Below are positions 33,859-42,837 of a DNA stretch of 64,000 nt, one piece after another. Position 1 is the first letter of the stretch. The number at the start of each line of letters is the position of its first letter. Below the pieces are notes generated by a model that worked only from the letters and a program-made list of their open reading frames with translations, was not told the DNA's origin and did no database searches. A program made the translations under genes and the position numbers. Source of the stretch: an uncultured Prevotellaceae bacterium (lineage in GTDB: Bacteria > Bacteroidota > Bacteroidia > Bacteroidales > Bacteroidaceae); the NCBI GenBank assembly GCA_902800435.1, contig CADCEQ010000012.1:24803-88802 (forward strand). Reading direction: 5' to 3'.

Positions 33859-36800
33859 ATGAAGGCCAAATCACTTATTGCTTTTTATATGTTGACAGCC
33901 GCACTCCCGGGGGCGGCACAGTCGGCAGAGTCGCTGAAAGACTTTGCCGGCTGGCATAAGAACTATACGACGGAGCGCCAAGGCGCCAATGTGCAGGCTG
34001 CGCTCGACCTGCTGAAGAAAAACGGGAAGAAGCCCGCCGGACCGGTGGTGGTAGGCATCGTCGACTCTGGTGTCGACACGACGGTCGTCAGCCTCAAGGG
34101 AGCCTTGTGGACGAACCCCGGCGAGCGCGCCGACGGTCGCGACAACGACCAGAACGGCTATACCGACGACGTACACGGCTGGAACTTTCTCGGCACCGCC
34201 GACGGAAAGTTCAACATGACCAGTGCCGGCACCGAGGAGTACCGCCAGTTCAAGCGCCTGTATCCAAAATACAAGAACACGGCCAGTCGCGATTCCGCCG
34301 CCGACAAGCAGGAGTACGACTTCTATATTCGCATGCGCAAGAAGGCCAATATCGACAACTACCTGCGCTACTACGAGATAGCCAACAGGTCGAAGGACAA
34401 CCTCGACTCGCTGTCGCTGACCCGTCTGGCCGAGATGGAGAAGAATATTTACGGCATTGAGCACGACCAGGACAAGCGCCTGCTGATGGGCGACAACATG
34501 GACGATGCCGACGACCGCTTCTACGGCAACCCGACGCTGACCATCGAGGGCTGTGAGCACGGCACGTTCGTGGCCGGTATCATTGCCGGTAATGCCCGGC
34601 AGGACCGCCGCTTCGACGGTATTGCCCCCGACGTGGCCCGCCTGATGATAGTCCGCGCCAGTCCCGATGGCGACGAGTACGACAAGGACATAGCCTCGAG
34701 CATCCGCTACGCCGTCGACAACGGTGCTCGCGTCATCAACATCAGCCTCGGCAAGTACTACTCGCCGCAAGAGCGCATGGTGAACGAGGCCATCCGCTAT
34801 GCTGCCGACCGCGACGTGCTGGTGATTTGTGCCGCCGGCAACAACAGCTGTAATCTCGACACCATCCCCTCTTATCCGTCGGGTGTCGACCGCATGGGCC
34901 GTTTTCTGCCCAACTTCCTCCGCATCGGCGCCAGCGACGAACAGAGCCATTGTGCCAAGATGTCGAACTACGGCTGCAAGACAGTCCATCTCTTCGCCCC
35001 AGGCACGTATATGGCCTCCGTCTTCCCCGGCGACAAGTACAGCCTGTCGCAGGGCACGTCGCTCTCGGCTCCCGTCGTCACGGCTATTGCCGCCCTGCTG
35101 CGCAGCTACTTCCCCTACCTGAAGGCCGCCCAGATCAAGGACCTGCTGATGGAGACCGTCCGACCCATGGACGACGCCAAGGGCAGCATTAGTGGCGGTA
35201 CGGTCGACATGCTGAAGGCTGTCGAGCGGCTGCTGTCGGCTGAGAGCTGGTACCGTGCCGAGGCCGTCAGCGAGAAGAATGTCAATACCTACCACCTGTC
35301 GCCCTCGCCCAGTTTTGTTGAGGGCACGCCCTTCGTCACCTATAGGCACGAGGGCAAGAAATATTTGGTAGATGCCCGCACGGGCAAGACTGCCGCCTAC
35401 GACCAGGCCGTCGTCGATGCCTACCTGAAGAAACATCCCGTCAAGGAAGACGACCGCGGCCGCAGGGGCTTCGGCTATGGCTCCTCGAACCACACCGCCG
35501 ACTCGGCCTTCACCATGCTCGGCGACCGTTACAACCTGCACGTCCGCAACAACCAGACGGGCACTGTCACGCAGCTGACCACCGACGGCTGCGACTACGC
35601 CTCCTACTGCGGCCGCAGTGCCAAGGACGAACTCAGCGAGCGCCAGCCCTCGGGCTTCTGGCGCGGCCACTCCTACTTCTGCATGGTCTACGACGACACA
35701 GCCGTGGGCTATCTGAACCTCGTCCACCAGATGGAGCAGCCCGCCCGGCTGGAGCAGAAGAAGATGCCTCTGCCCGATGGCAACGCCATACGCCGCTTCC
35801 GCCTCTACTGGTACAATGCCGACACTCAGGAGGGCCGCCTGCTGCCCATCGCTCCTAATGCCGACTACCATATCCAGCTCGACTTCGACCGCGAGGGCGA
35901 CAGCCAGTACTTCGTGCGCCGCAGCCGCTCCGTCGACACGCTGGAGCTCTGCCGCATCAACCCCCAGACGGGCGACGTCAGCGTCGTCATAAGCGAGGTG
36001 TGCCGGCCTCACGTCAACGTCAATATGTTCCACTACCATCTGCTCGACCACGGTCGTCAGGTGCTCTGGTGGAGCGACCGCACGGGTCGCGGCAACTACT
36101 ACCTCTACGACGGCCAGACCGGCCGTCTGCTGAACCGAGTCACCCAGGGCGACCGCTTAGTGGCCGGGCGCATTGAGAAGATCGACACCCTTCAGCGCCA
36201 GATCATCTTCATCGGCCACGGTCAGGAAGGCGGCGACCCGCACTATACCTATTATTATAAGGTAGGTCTTAACGGGCGTGGCCAGCAACTGCTCAGCTAC
36301 GGCAACGGCGAGCACTCGCTGCAGCTTTCGCGCAACGGCCACTGGGCCATCGACCAGTACTCGCGCATGGACATGCCACCCGTCTACAACGTCGTCAGTC
36401 TCGATTCGCCCAAGAAGCATTACGAGTTCTTCCGCTCCGATGAGGCCGCCTACCTGAAGGCCGGTTGGGTGAAGCCCACGCTCGTCAGCGTCAAGGCCGC
36501 CGACGGCGTAACCGACCTCTACGGCGTTATGTACACACCATCCTCCCTTCACCCTTCACCCTTCACCCTTCACCAGAAACTCCCCATCATCACCAACGTC
36601 TATCCCGGTCCGCAGGACGACCAGATACCCCGCCGCTTCACCGTCGACGACAACGGCAATCAGTCGCTGGCCGAGCTGGGCTTCGTCGTCATCAACGTGC
36701 AGCCCCGAGGCTCGTCGCCCCTTCGCGACCGCGACTTCTACTGCTACGGCTACGGCAACCTGCGCGACTACCCTCTGGCCGACGACCGCCACACCATCGA

Positions 36801-37266
36801 GACGCTGGCCCGCCAGTACAGCTTCATCGACACCACACGCGTGGGCATCTATGGCCACTCCGGCGGCGGTTTCGAGACTGTCACCGCCATGCTCACCTAT
36901 CCCGACTTCTACAAGGTCGGCGTGGCTGCCTCGGGCAACTACGACAACCGCGCCTACATCCAGTGGTGGGCCGAGACCTACCAAGGCTATGGCCGCGAGA
37001 TTCCGACGGCTATGGAGCTGGCCGGAAACCTGAAAGGCCGCCTGCTGCTGATGACCGGCGAGGTCGACGAGAACGTACCTGTGGCCTCCACCGTCCGCAT
37101 GGCCGATGCTCTGCAGAAGGCCGGCAAGCGCTTCGACATGATGCTGTTCCCCGAACAGGGGCACGGCCTCTACGGTCCCTACTACCAGAACGCCATCCGC
37201 TACTATTTCCTCGACCACCTCGTCCGACCCGAGGCGTTCGACATTGACATCGTAAAACATCAGTAA
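33859..37266 (+). CDS. Fused S8 subtilisin / S9 prolyl-oligopeptidase, secreted
   Basis: 1135 aa in one frame. Signal peptide to about residue 21 (LIAFYMLTAALPGAAQ). The subtilisin domain (about 55-460) has Asp69 in GIVDSGVDT, His234 in CEHGTFVAG, Asn328 in CAAGNNS and Ser401 in GTSLSAP. A propeller-like region follows (about 470-890), then an alpha/beta hydrolase of the dipeptidyl-peptidase IV/S9 type with Ser1001 in GHSGGGF, Asp1070 in GEVDENVP and His1102 in PEQGHGLYG. All residues of both triads are present. Residues about 895-907 (SSLHPSPFTLHQ) come from CTTCACC repeats. The stop is 3 bp from the SusC gene. An endopeptidase plus an exo- or oligopeptidase next to a RagAB-like importer fits protein or peptide feeding (inference). 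Confidence 0.92.
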   Translation: MKAKSLIAFYMLTAALPGAAQSAESLKDFAGWHKNYTTERQGANVQAALDLLKKNGKKPAGPVVVGIVDSGVDTTVVSLKGALWTNPGERADGRDNDQNGYTDDVHGWNFLGTADGKFNMTSAGTEEYRQFKRLYPKYKNTASRDSAADKQEYDFYIRMRKKANIDNYLRYYEIANRSKDNLDSLSLTRLAEMEKNIYGIEHDQDKRLLMGDNMDDADDRFYGNPTLTIEGCEHGTFVAGIIAGNARQDRRFDGIAPDVARLMIVRASPDGDEYDKDIASSIRYAVDNGARVINISLGKYYSPQERMVNEAIRYAADRDVLVICAAGNNSCNLDTIPSYPSGVDRMGRFLPNFLRIGASDEQSHCAKMSNYGCKTVHLFAPGTYMASVFPGDKYSLSQGTSLSAPVVTAIAALLRSYFPYLKAAQIKDLLMETVRPMDDAKGSISGGTVDMLKAVERLLSAESWYRAEAVSEKNVNTYHLSPSPSFVEGTPFVTYRHEGKKYLVDARTGKTAAYDQAVVDAYLKKHPVKEDDRGRRGFGYGSSNHTADSAFTMLGDRYNLHVRNNQTGTVTQLTTDGCDYASYCGRSAKDELSERQPSGFWRGHSYFCMVYDDTAVGYLNLVHQMEQPARLEQKKMPLPDGNAIRRFRLYWYNADTQEGRLLPIAPNADYHIQLDFDREGDSQYFVRRSRSVDTLELCRINPQTGDVSVVISEVCRPHVNVNMFHYHLLDHGRQVLWWSDRTGRGNYYLYDGQTGRLLNRVTQGDRLVAGRIEKIDTLQRQIIFIGHGQEGGDPHYTYYYKVGLNGRGQQLLSYGNGEHSLQLSRNGHWAIDQYSRMDMPPVYNVVSLDSPKKHYEFFRSDEAAYLKAGWVKPTLVSVKAADGVTDLYGVMYTPSSLHPSPFTLHQKLPIITNVYPGPQDDQIPRRFTVDDNGNQSLAELGFVVINVQPRGSSPLRDRDFYCYGYGNLRDYPLADDRHTIETLARQYSFIDTTRVGIYGHSGGGFETVTAMLTYPDFYKVGVAASGNYDNRAYIQWWAETYQGYGREIPTAMELAGNLKGRLLLMTGEVDENVPVASTVRMADALQKAGKRFDMMLFPEQGHGLYGPYYQNAIRYYFLDHLVRPEAFDIDIVKHQ
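36541..36577. repeat. Coding CTTCACC repeat in the S8-S9 gene
   Basis: Five tandem 8-bp words, mostly CACCCTTC. They encode SLHPSPFTLH at the start of the S9 hydrolase domain. Confidence 0.85.
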
Positions 37267-37269
37267 TAT

Positions 37270-40200
37270 ATGAAGAAACTGCTGCTACTCTTCCTGCTGA
37301 CAGCCGCCGTCCCCATCGCTTCTCCGACGGGACAGCTCTTCGCCCAGAACCCTGCCGGCGACGCCCAGGTGAAGATTGACGTCACCATCGTCGACGAGAA
37401 CGGCGAACCGCTGCCCGGTGCCACCATCAAGGCCTCCGACAAGCAGTTAGGCGTCGTCAGCGACGTCAACGGCAAGGCGTCGCTCTGGGCTGCCAAGGGT
37501 GCCACGCTCACCATCAGCTATATCGGCATGAAGTCCAAGACCATCCGCGTTAACCGTGCCATGACGGGCGACATCGCCTTGGAGAACGAGACCGCCACCA
37601 TCGACCAGGTGGTCGTCACGGGCTACTCGCAGACCGACATCCGCAAGTCGACTGGCTCCGTAGGCATCCTCACCGACAAGGAGCTGAAGGACCAGCCACT
37701 GGCCAACGTCGACATGCTCATGCAGGGCAAGCTGGCGGGCGTCAACGTGCAGGCCGTCAGCGGACGCCCCGGCGAGTCGGCCAAGATCCGCATCCGTGGT
37801 ACAGCCTCCATCACCGGCAACAACGAGCCGCTGTGGGTGGTCGACGGTGTGCCCCTGCAGAAGAACATCCCCGCGATGGGCAACATGTATATCCGTTCGG
37901 GCGACTTTTCCACCCTCTACGCCAACGGCGTGGCCGGCATTGCTCCGCAGAACATTGAGAGCATCACCGTGCTGAAGGACGCTGCCGCTGCTGCCATCTA
38001 CGGTTCGCAGGCTCAGTCGGGCGTCATCGTCATCACCACCAAGAAGGGTCAGGCTGGTAACATCCACGTCAGCTACAGCGGCAACGTTACCGTGCAGACA
38101 GCCCCGTCGCGCGACCATAACCTGATGAACACCGAAGAGAAGCTGGCCTATGAGCAGAGCATCTGGGACGAGTTCTCGAAGAAGGGCTTTGAGAGCGGCA
38201 CGTGGTTCCCCCGTATCGGCATCATCGGCCAGATACGCTCGGGCTACGGCCGGTTTGCCGGTATGAGCACCGCCGAGCAGGATGCCTACATCGCCGAGCT
38301 GAAGCAGACCAACACCGACTGGTTCCAGGAGTTGTTCCGCAACACCGTCAGCACGACACAGAGCGTCAGCCTCTCCGGCGGTACGGATAAAATGACCTAC
38401 TACGTCTCGGGGGGCATGTCTACTAACAAGGGTATTGTCAAGAAGTCATCTTCCGACGGTGCCAACTTCATGTCGAAGATTTCGGCCACGCCCTCGAAGG
38501 CCGTCTCGCTGAACTTCGATGTCTCGTATAGCTATCTGAAGAGTCTGGCGGCAGCAACGGGCAGCGGGCTGGATATGTTTGACTATGCCTATTTTGCCAA
38601 TCCATACGAGAAACCTTACAACGACGACGGTTCCTACCGGGGCGACGAGACTTTCTTTTCGCTGCCTAAGGTCAATGGCGACGTCATGGCAGTCCTGCCG
38701 CCTAACGGAGTCAACGTCATGCGCGAGATTGACGGCACCGAGCAGGTGGCAACCAGCTCAGGCGTTAACCTGCGCGGTGACATCACCTGGCGCTTAGGCG
38801 AGCACTTCCGTCTCTACGGACTGGCCTCCTACAGCTATACGACTGATGCTTCTGACAACGAGGTGAACCAGGACACTTACACCGCCTGGCAGGACCGCCC
38901 CTTTGAAGGCTCCAACATGCTCTCACAGCGCATCTACGGCAGTATGACCCAGTCCAGCACCTCTAACCGCAACTGGCAGCTGCGTGCCCAGCTGAACTAC
39001 GGACAGACATTTAACGAGATTCATCGCATCAGTGCCTTGGTAGGTTCAGAGGTCAGCAACAGTTACGCCAAGTCAGTCTCCCGCAAGGTCTATGGCTACG
39101 ACCCCGTCACTGGCAACCATTCGCTGCCCCTGTTAGTAGTAGGTCCCTCAGGCACCTTCAGCGAGACGGATATGCAGAGCTACCAGATGATTGTCAACTC
39201 GTTGAGCCAGCAAAGCCGCATTGAGAACGCCATGGCCTCGTTCTATGGTGCCTTGGACTACGTGCTGATGAACCGCTACGTGGCCAATGTCACTGCCCGA
39301 TCCGACGGCTCCAACAACTTTGGCTCCAAGGAGCAGTTCAACATGACGTGGAGCTTTGGCTTGGCCTGGAACATGGACGAGGAGCGGTGGCTCCAAAACA
39401 TCAAGCACATCGTCAGCCATGCCACTGTCCGACTGTCAACCGGTGTCACCGGCGGTGTCAACAAGAGTGTCTATCCGGTGCTTATCATGGGCTACTCGTC
39501 AACGTTCCGTAACAGCGATACCCAGGCTTACCGTATGGGCTATGTCAGTTCACCGCCTAACCCTCATCTGCGCTGGGAGCGAACCCGCGACTACAACGGC
39601 AGCCTTGACATCGGCTTCCTCAAGAACCGGCTCAACGTCAACCTGTCTTTCTATCGCCGCGAGGGTTACGATTTGGTGACTCGGGTTTTGGTTCCTTCCA
39701 CTACTGGATTCAGAGAACAGAGCTATAACACCAGTGAGCAGGTGAACCAGGGCTTTGAAGTGATGCTCAGCGGCACGCCTGTGAAGACCAAGGACTGGCG
39801 CTGGAGCCTGAATGGCAACATTGCCTACAACCAGAACGTGCTGACCAAGTATGAGTCGCCCACGGGCGGCATCTACGGCGACATCCATGTGGGCTATCCC
39901 CTCGGCATGGTCTTCAGCGGCAAACTGGAGGGCATTGACCCCGCGACGGGATTCTACACCTATCAGAAAAGAAGCGACGCAGACGAGTCAGACCCCTACA
40001 ACTGGGAGAACTATCTGGTCTACATCGGCATGGGCAGCTATCCATGGACGGGTGGAGTCTCTACCAGCGTGTCGTGGAAACGCCTGTCGCTCAGTGCCAA
40101 CTCGACGTTCTCGTTAGGTGCCAAGAAGACGAACTACATCCGTCCGCACAGTACCTATAGCAGCATCATGCGCCCCACTAACAACTATGTGGCCAATACA

Positions 40201-40590
40201 CGCTACGACATCTATACCGCACATAACAATGTGGTGAAGGATGCCGCCTATCACTGGACGCCTGACAACCCCGTGACCGACGGCTATCCTCGGCTGATTG
40301 ATGCCCACGGAGCGGCGCTCAACCTGGACCGTCAGCAGATTAGCTATTCGAAGGTTAACGACGGTGCCTACTACGAGAATGCCTCCTACTGGAAGATCTC
40401 GTCGCTGTCCATGACCTACAGCCTGCCCGACAGCTGGGTTCACCGCATCTACGCTACCAACCTGAGTGTCAGCTTCACGGCCAACAACCTCTGGGTCATT
40501 ACCGCCTACAAGGGTATGAACCCTGAGTCGCCGGGAGCTGTCTATCCTATGAGCCGCAGTTTTTCATTTGGAGTTAATGTTGGATTTTAA
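37270..40590 (+). CDS. SusC/RagA family TonB-dependent outer-membrane transporter
   Basis: 1106 aa. Signal peptide, then the carboxypeptidase-D-like domain (VTIVDENGEPLPGATIKA), the plug with VVVTGYSQTDIRKSTGSVG and the SusC-type sequence IRIRGTASITGNNEPLWVVDG, then ESITVLKDAAAAAIYGSQA and a C-terminal barrel ending SFGVNVGF. It imports oligomers with the SusD lid. The 3-bp gap to the S8-S9 peptidase and the following SusD gene indicate one operon. Its TAA stop runs into the palindromic element at 40590. Confidence 0.96.
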   Translation: MKKLLLLFLLTAAVPIASPTGQLFAQNPAGDAQVKIDVTIVDENGEPLPGATIKASDKQLGVVSDVNGKASLWAAKGATLTISYIGMKSKTIRVNRAMTGDIALENETATIDQVVVTGYSQTDIRKSTGSVGILTDKELKDQPLANVDMLMQGKLAGVNVQAVSGRPGESAKIRIRGTASITGNNEPLWVVDGVPLQKNIPAMGNMYIRSGDFSTLYANGVAGIAPQNIESITVLKDAAAAAIYGSQAQSGVIVITTKKGQAGNIHVSYSGNVTVQTAPSRDHNLMNTEEKLAYEQSIWDEFSKKGFESGTWFPRIGIIGQIRSGYGRFAGMSTAEQDAYIAELKQTNTDWFQELFRNTVSTTQSVSLSGGTDKMTYYVSGGMSTNKGIVKKSSSDGANFMSKISATPSKAVSLNFDVSYSYLKSLAAATGSGLDMFDYAYFANPYEKPYNDDGSYRGDETFFSLPKVNGDVMAVLPPNGVNVMREIDGTEQVATSSGVNLRGDITWRLGEHFRLYGLASYSYTTDASDNEVNQDTYTAWQDRPFEGSNMLSQRIYGSMTQSSTSNRNWQLRAQLNYGQTFNEIHRISALVGSEVSNSYAKSVSRKVYGYDPVTGNHSLPLLVVGPSGTFSETDMQSYQMIVNSLSQQSRIENAMASFYGALDYVLMNRYVANVTARSDGSNNFGSKEQFNMTWSFGLAWNMDEERWLQNIKHIVSHATVRLSTGVTGGVNKSVYPVLIMGYSSTFRNSDTQAYRMGYVSSPPNPHLRWERTRDYNGSLDIGFLKNRLNVNLSFYRREGYDLVTRVLVPSTTGFREQSYNTSEQVNQGFEVMLSGTPVKTKDWRWSLNGNIAYNQNVLTKYESPTGGIYGDIHVGYPLGMVFSGKLEGIDPATGFYTYQKRSDADESDPYNWENYLVYIGMGSYPWTGGVSTSVSWKRLSLSANSTFSLGAKKTNYIRPHSTYSSIMRPTNNYVANTRYDIYTAHNNVVKDAAYHWTPDNPVTDGYPRLIDAHGAALNLDRQQISYSKVNDGAYYENASYWKISSLSMTYSLPDSWVHRIYATNLSVSFTANNLWVITAYKGMNPESPGAVYPMSRSFSFGVNVGF

Positions 40591-40740
40591 GACCCACCCC
40601 CAGCCCCTCCCTGTGAGGGAGGGGAGTAATTAGAATGATAAGAATAAAAACAGCATTTTATGATAAAGAATATCTGCAAAAAAATCCTGCGAGCATGGTA
40701 TCTCCTCCTCCCCCTCACAGGGGGAGGCTGGTTGGGGGTC
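40590..40740. repeat. Palindromic element spanning the susC-susD junction
   Basis: Left arm at 40590-40624 starts AGACCCACCCCCAGCCCC with hairpin CCTCCCTGTGAGGGAGG. Right arm at 40706-40740 has CCTCCCCCTCACAGGGGGAGG and ends TTGGGGGTCT. The spacer starts GGGGAGTAATTAG as in the other copies. Its length (151 bp) matches the murF-alr element. Here the spacer holds the susD start, and the right arm encodes part of the signal peptide. Confidence 0.85.
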
Positions 40741-42081
40741 TTCTGCTCCTGTGAGGACTATCTCGACATCAAGCCCTACGACCGCACCATTCCCAAGTCA
40801 ACCGAAGACTTCTCGGCCATGGTACACGATTTGTGCTATAAGATTGACATCGGTAACTTAGGCGATGTTGTTGGCAGTTTCCAACAGTCGATGAACTATG
40901 AAGAGATTTCCGATAATATGGAGGCCAACTTAGGTGCCGACAACGACCACATGGCCAAATATGCAGGCGCTCTCATTGACGGCGCGCAGGGAAGATACAG
41001 AAGCCTCTACGAGACGGTTCGCAACTGCAACATTATCTTAGGGGAATATCAGGAAGACCGCGACAGCCGCGACGGACAGGACATTGTCGGCACGGCCTAT
41101 GCCATCCGTGGCGTGTGCTACTATCAGCTGCTGCGCGAGTTCTGTGCGCCCCCCTTGGCCGACGATGCCCAGCTGGGCGTGCCCATCGTCACCGAGTTCG
41201 ACATGGAAGCCAAGCCGTTACGCTCCACTATTCAGGAGACCATCGACCAGGCGGAGAGCGACCTCAGGAAGGCCTTGGACTGTGACATACAGAACGAGAT
41301 GTACCTCTTCAACCATGATGTGCTTCACGGCTATCTGGCTCGCCTCTACCACTGGTGCGGACGCTGGCGGGAAGCTCGCGACGAAGCCCGGCTGGTACTC
41401 GACAAGCACCCCCTGCTGTCGGGCGACGACTATGTGAACATGATGAGCACGCAGTATGGACTGGTGGGCAACCGCCTGTTCATGGCCGACCGCATAGCCT
41501 ATCAGCCGTTGGGACTCACCGGTGGCATGAACTCACTGGAGCGCAGGCCGCTGAGTGCCAGATATGTGAATCTCTTTGCTGAGGGCACCAACGACATCCG
41601 TCGTAAGAACAACCTCTTCTTCAACCGCAAGCGCACCAACCGCAAGCTTATTTTCACGGGCATGCGTTCGGCTGAGATGGCTTTCATCTCGATGGAATGT
41701 GCCTATCATCTGAATATGCCCGACACGGCGCTCATTGAGCTGAACCAGTTCCGCCGTAACCGCATCACGGGCATGTATATGTACAACAATCTGACCCTGC
41801 CGCCCGTCGACCCGACAGCACTTGTCAAGGAGGATGCCATGGGCAAGCCCTTGACGCCGCTCATTCAGGCCATTCTCAACGAGCGCCGCAAGGAGTTCTA
41901 CTTAGAGAACGGTGACCGCTGGTTTGAACTGAAACGCAACGGACGGCCCGAATGGTGGGTGGCCGACCAGGGCATGAAGTACTGGACGCGCAAATATATG
42001 TACACCTGGCCCATCGACATCGTAGACATCATGCTCCAGCCGGGTCTGGTCCAGAATCCTGGCTATGATGATATTTACTAA
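40660..42081 (+). CDS. SusD/RagB family surface lipoprotein
   Basis: 473 aa nutrient-binding lid for the SusC channel. The lipoprotein signal is odd: after MIKNICKKILRAWYLLLP the sequence TGGGWLGVF comes from the right arm of a palindromic element, and the likely lipobox is FCSC with the cysteine before EDYLDIKPYDRTIP. The remainder is usual SusD (CNIILGEYQ, GTAYAIRGVCYYQLLREF, and a late ILNERRKEFYLENGDRWFELKR). The glycines and polar residues in the h-region may weaken the signal, although two cysteines leave the modification site open. Confidence 0.94.
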   Translation: MIKNICKKILRAWYLLLPLTGGGWLGVFCSCEDYLDIKPYDRTIPKSTEDFSAMVHDLCYKIDIGNLGDVVGSFQQSMNYEEISDNMEANLGADNDHMAKYAGALIDGAQGRYRSLYETVRNCNIILGEYQEDRDSRDGQDIVGTAYAIRGVCYYQLLREFCAPPLADDAQLGVPIVTEFDMEAKPLRSTIQETIDQAESDLRKALDCDIQNEMYLFNHDVLHGYLARLYHWCGRWREARDEARLVLDKHPLLSGDDYVNMMSTQYGLVGNRLFMADRIAYQPLGLTGGMNSLERRPLSARYVNLFAEGTNDIRRKNNLFFNRKRTNRKLIFTGMRSAEMAFISMECAYHLNMPDTALIELNQFRRNRITGMYMYNNLTLPPVDPTALVKEDAMGKPLTPLIQAILNERRKEFYLENGDRWFELKRNGRPEWWVADQGMKYWTRKYMYTWPIDIVDIMLQPGLVQNPGYDDIY

Positions 42082-42111
42082 AGAAGAAAACATTTTTAAG
42101 ACATCGAGACA

Positions 42112-42312
42112 ATGAACCGACTACTGTATATCGTAATGATAGCCGCACTGGCTGCAACGACAGTCAGCTCTTGCGAGCGTGTGGAGGAGGAAGTGGAAAT
42201 CAACACCGGCAACAAAACCCACATCCGTGTCCCCGACCCCGAACCCATGACTGCCGAGGACAGCGCCGTCGTGGCTGCCCAGCAGGCCGAGTATGAGCAG
42301 AATGCCAAATAG
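42112..42312 (+). CDS. Small lipoprotein of the SusCD locus
   Basis: 66 aa. Signal peptide with lipobox TVSSC at residue about 21, then a short acidic, polar tail (ERVEEEVEIN, then PDPEPMTAEDSAVVAAQQ) with no recognisable domain. It lies 30 bp after susD in the same direction. Its size and acidic nature suggest a small surface lipoprotein accessory to SusCD. Function unknown. Confidence 0.8.
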   Translation: MNRLLYIVMIAALAATTVSSCERVEEEVEINTGNKTHIRVPDPEPMTAEDSAVVAAQQAEYEQNAK

Positions 42313-42351
42313 CAAAACATGATACATTATTAATTTAAAACAAGATTCTCT

Positions 42352-42837
42352 ATGAAGCAAAAACTTTACTCATTGCTGCTTCTGCTGGCAACGGCTCTGA
42401 CTGCCAATGCCGCAGACGCAAAGTGGTGTCTCGTCGTAGAGAGCGCCGCTGGCGAGACCATCGCCATCGGTGCCGACCAGAAGCCCGTCATCAAGACGGT
42501 GGCCGATGGCTACGAACTGCGTTACGGCGAGCAAGTGACCGCCTTTACATGGAGCGAGCTGAAGAAGGTGACCGTCCGCGAGACCGAACCTACCACGACG
42601 GCTGTCGAGGAGGTGAAGGCTGTGGCCGAACCGTCGTTCCGCCTTGCTCCGGGCGAAATTGCCATCAGCGGTGCCGAGCCTGGCAGTCTGGCTCAGGTCT
42701 ACGCGCTGGGTGGCCGTCAGGTACTCAGTGCCCGCGTCGGTCAGGACGGCAGCGTCTCTCTCTCAACCACCGGCCTCAAGGCTGGCATCTACATCGTCAA
42801 AACCAACAAGTCATCATTTAAAATCGTCAAGAAATGA
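42352..42837 (+). CDS. Small secreted protein with T9SS-like tail
   Basis: 161 aa. Signal peptide (LYSLLLLLATALTANA), a short N-terminal segment with CLVVESAAGETIAIG, an acidic linker, then EIAISGAEPGSLAQVYALGG and LKAGIYIVKTNKSSFKIVKK, close to a T9SS type A sorting domain. So almost half of the protein is the sorting module. Its last codons overlap the next gene by 4 bp. Likely a structural or surface partner; no enzyme motif. Confidence 0.8.
   Translation: MKQKLYSLLLLLATALTANAADAKWCLVVESAAGETIAIGADQKPVIKTVADGYELRYGEQVTAFTWSELKKVTVRETEPTTTAVEEVKAVAEPSFRLAPGEIAISGAEPGSLAQVYALGGRQVLSARVGQDGSVSLSTTGLKAGIYIVKTNKSSFKIVKK

Noticed and set aside
33871..36051. Long minus-strand frame opposite the S8-S9 peptidase gene
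   Set aside because: Shadow of the peptidase, which has all catalytic residues in frame; the antisense frame shows no recognisable motif.
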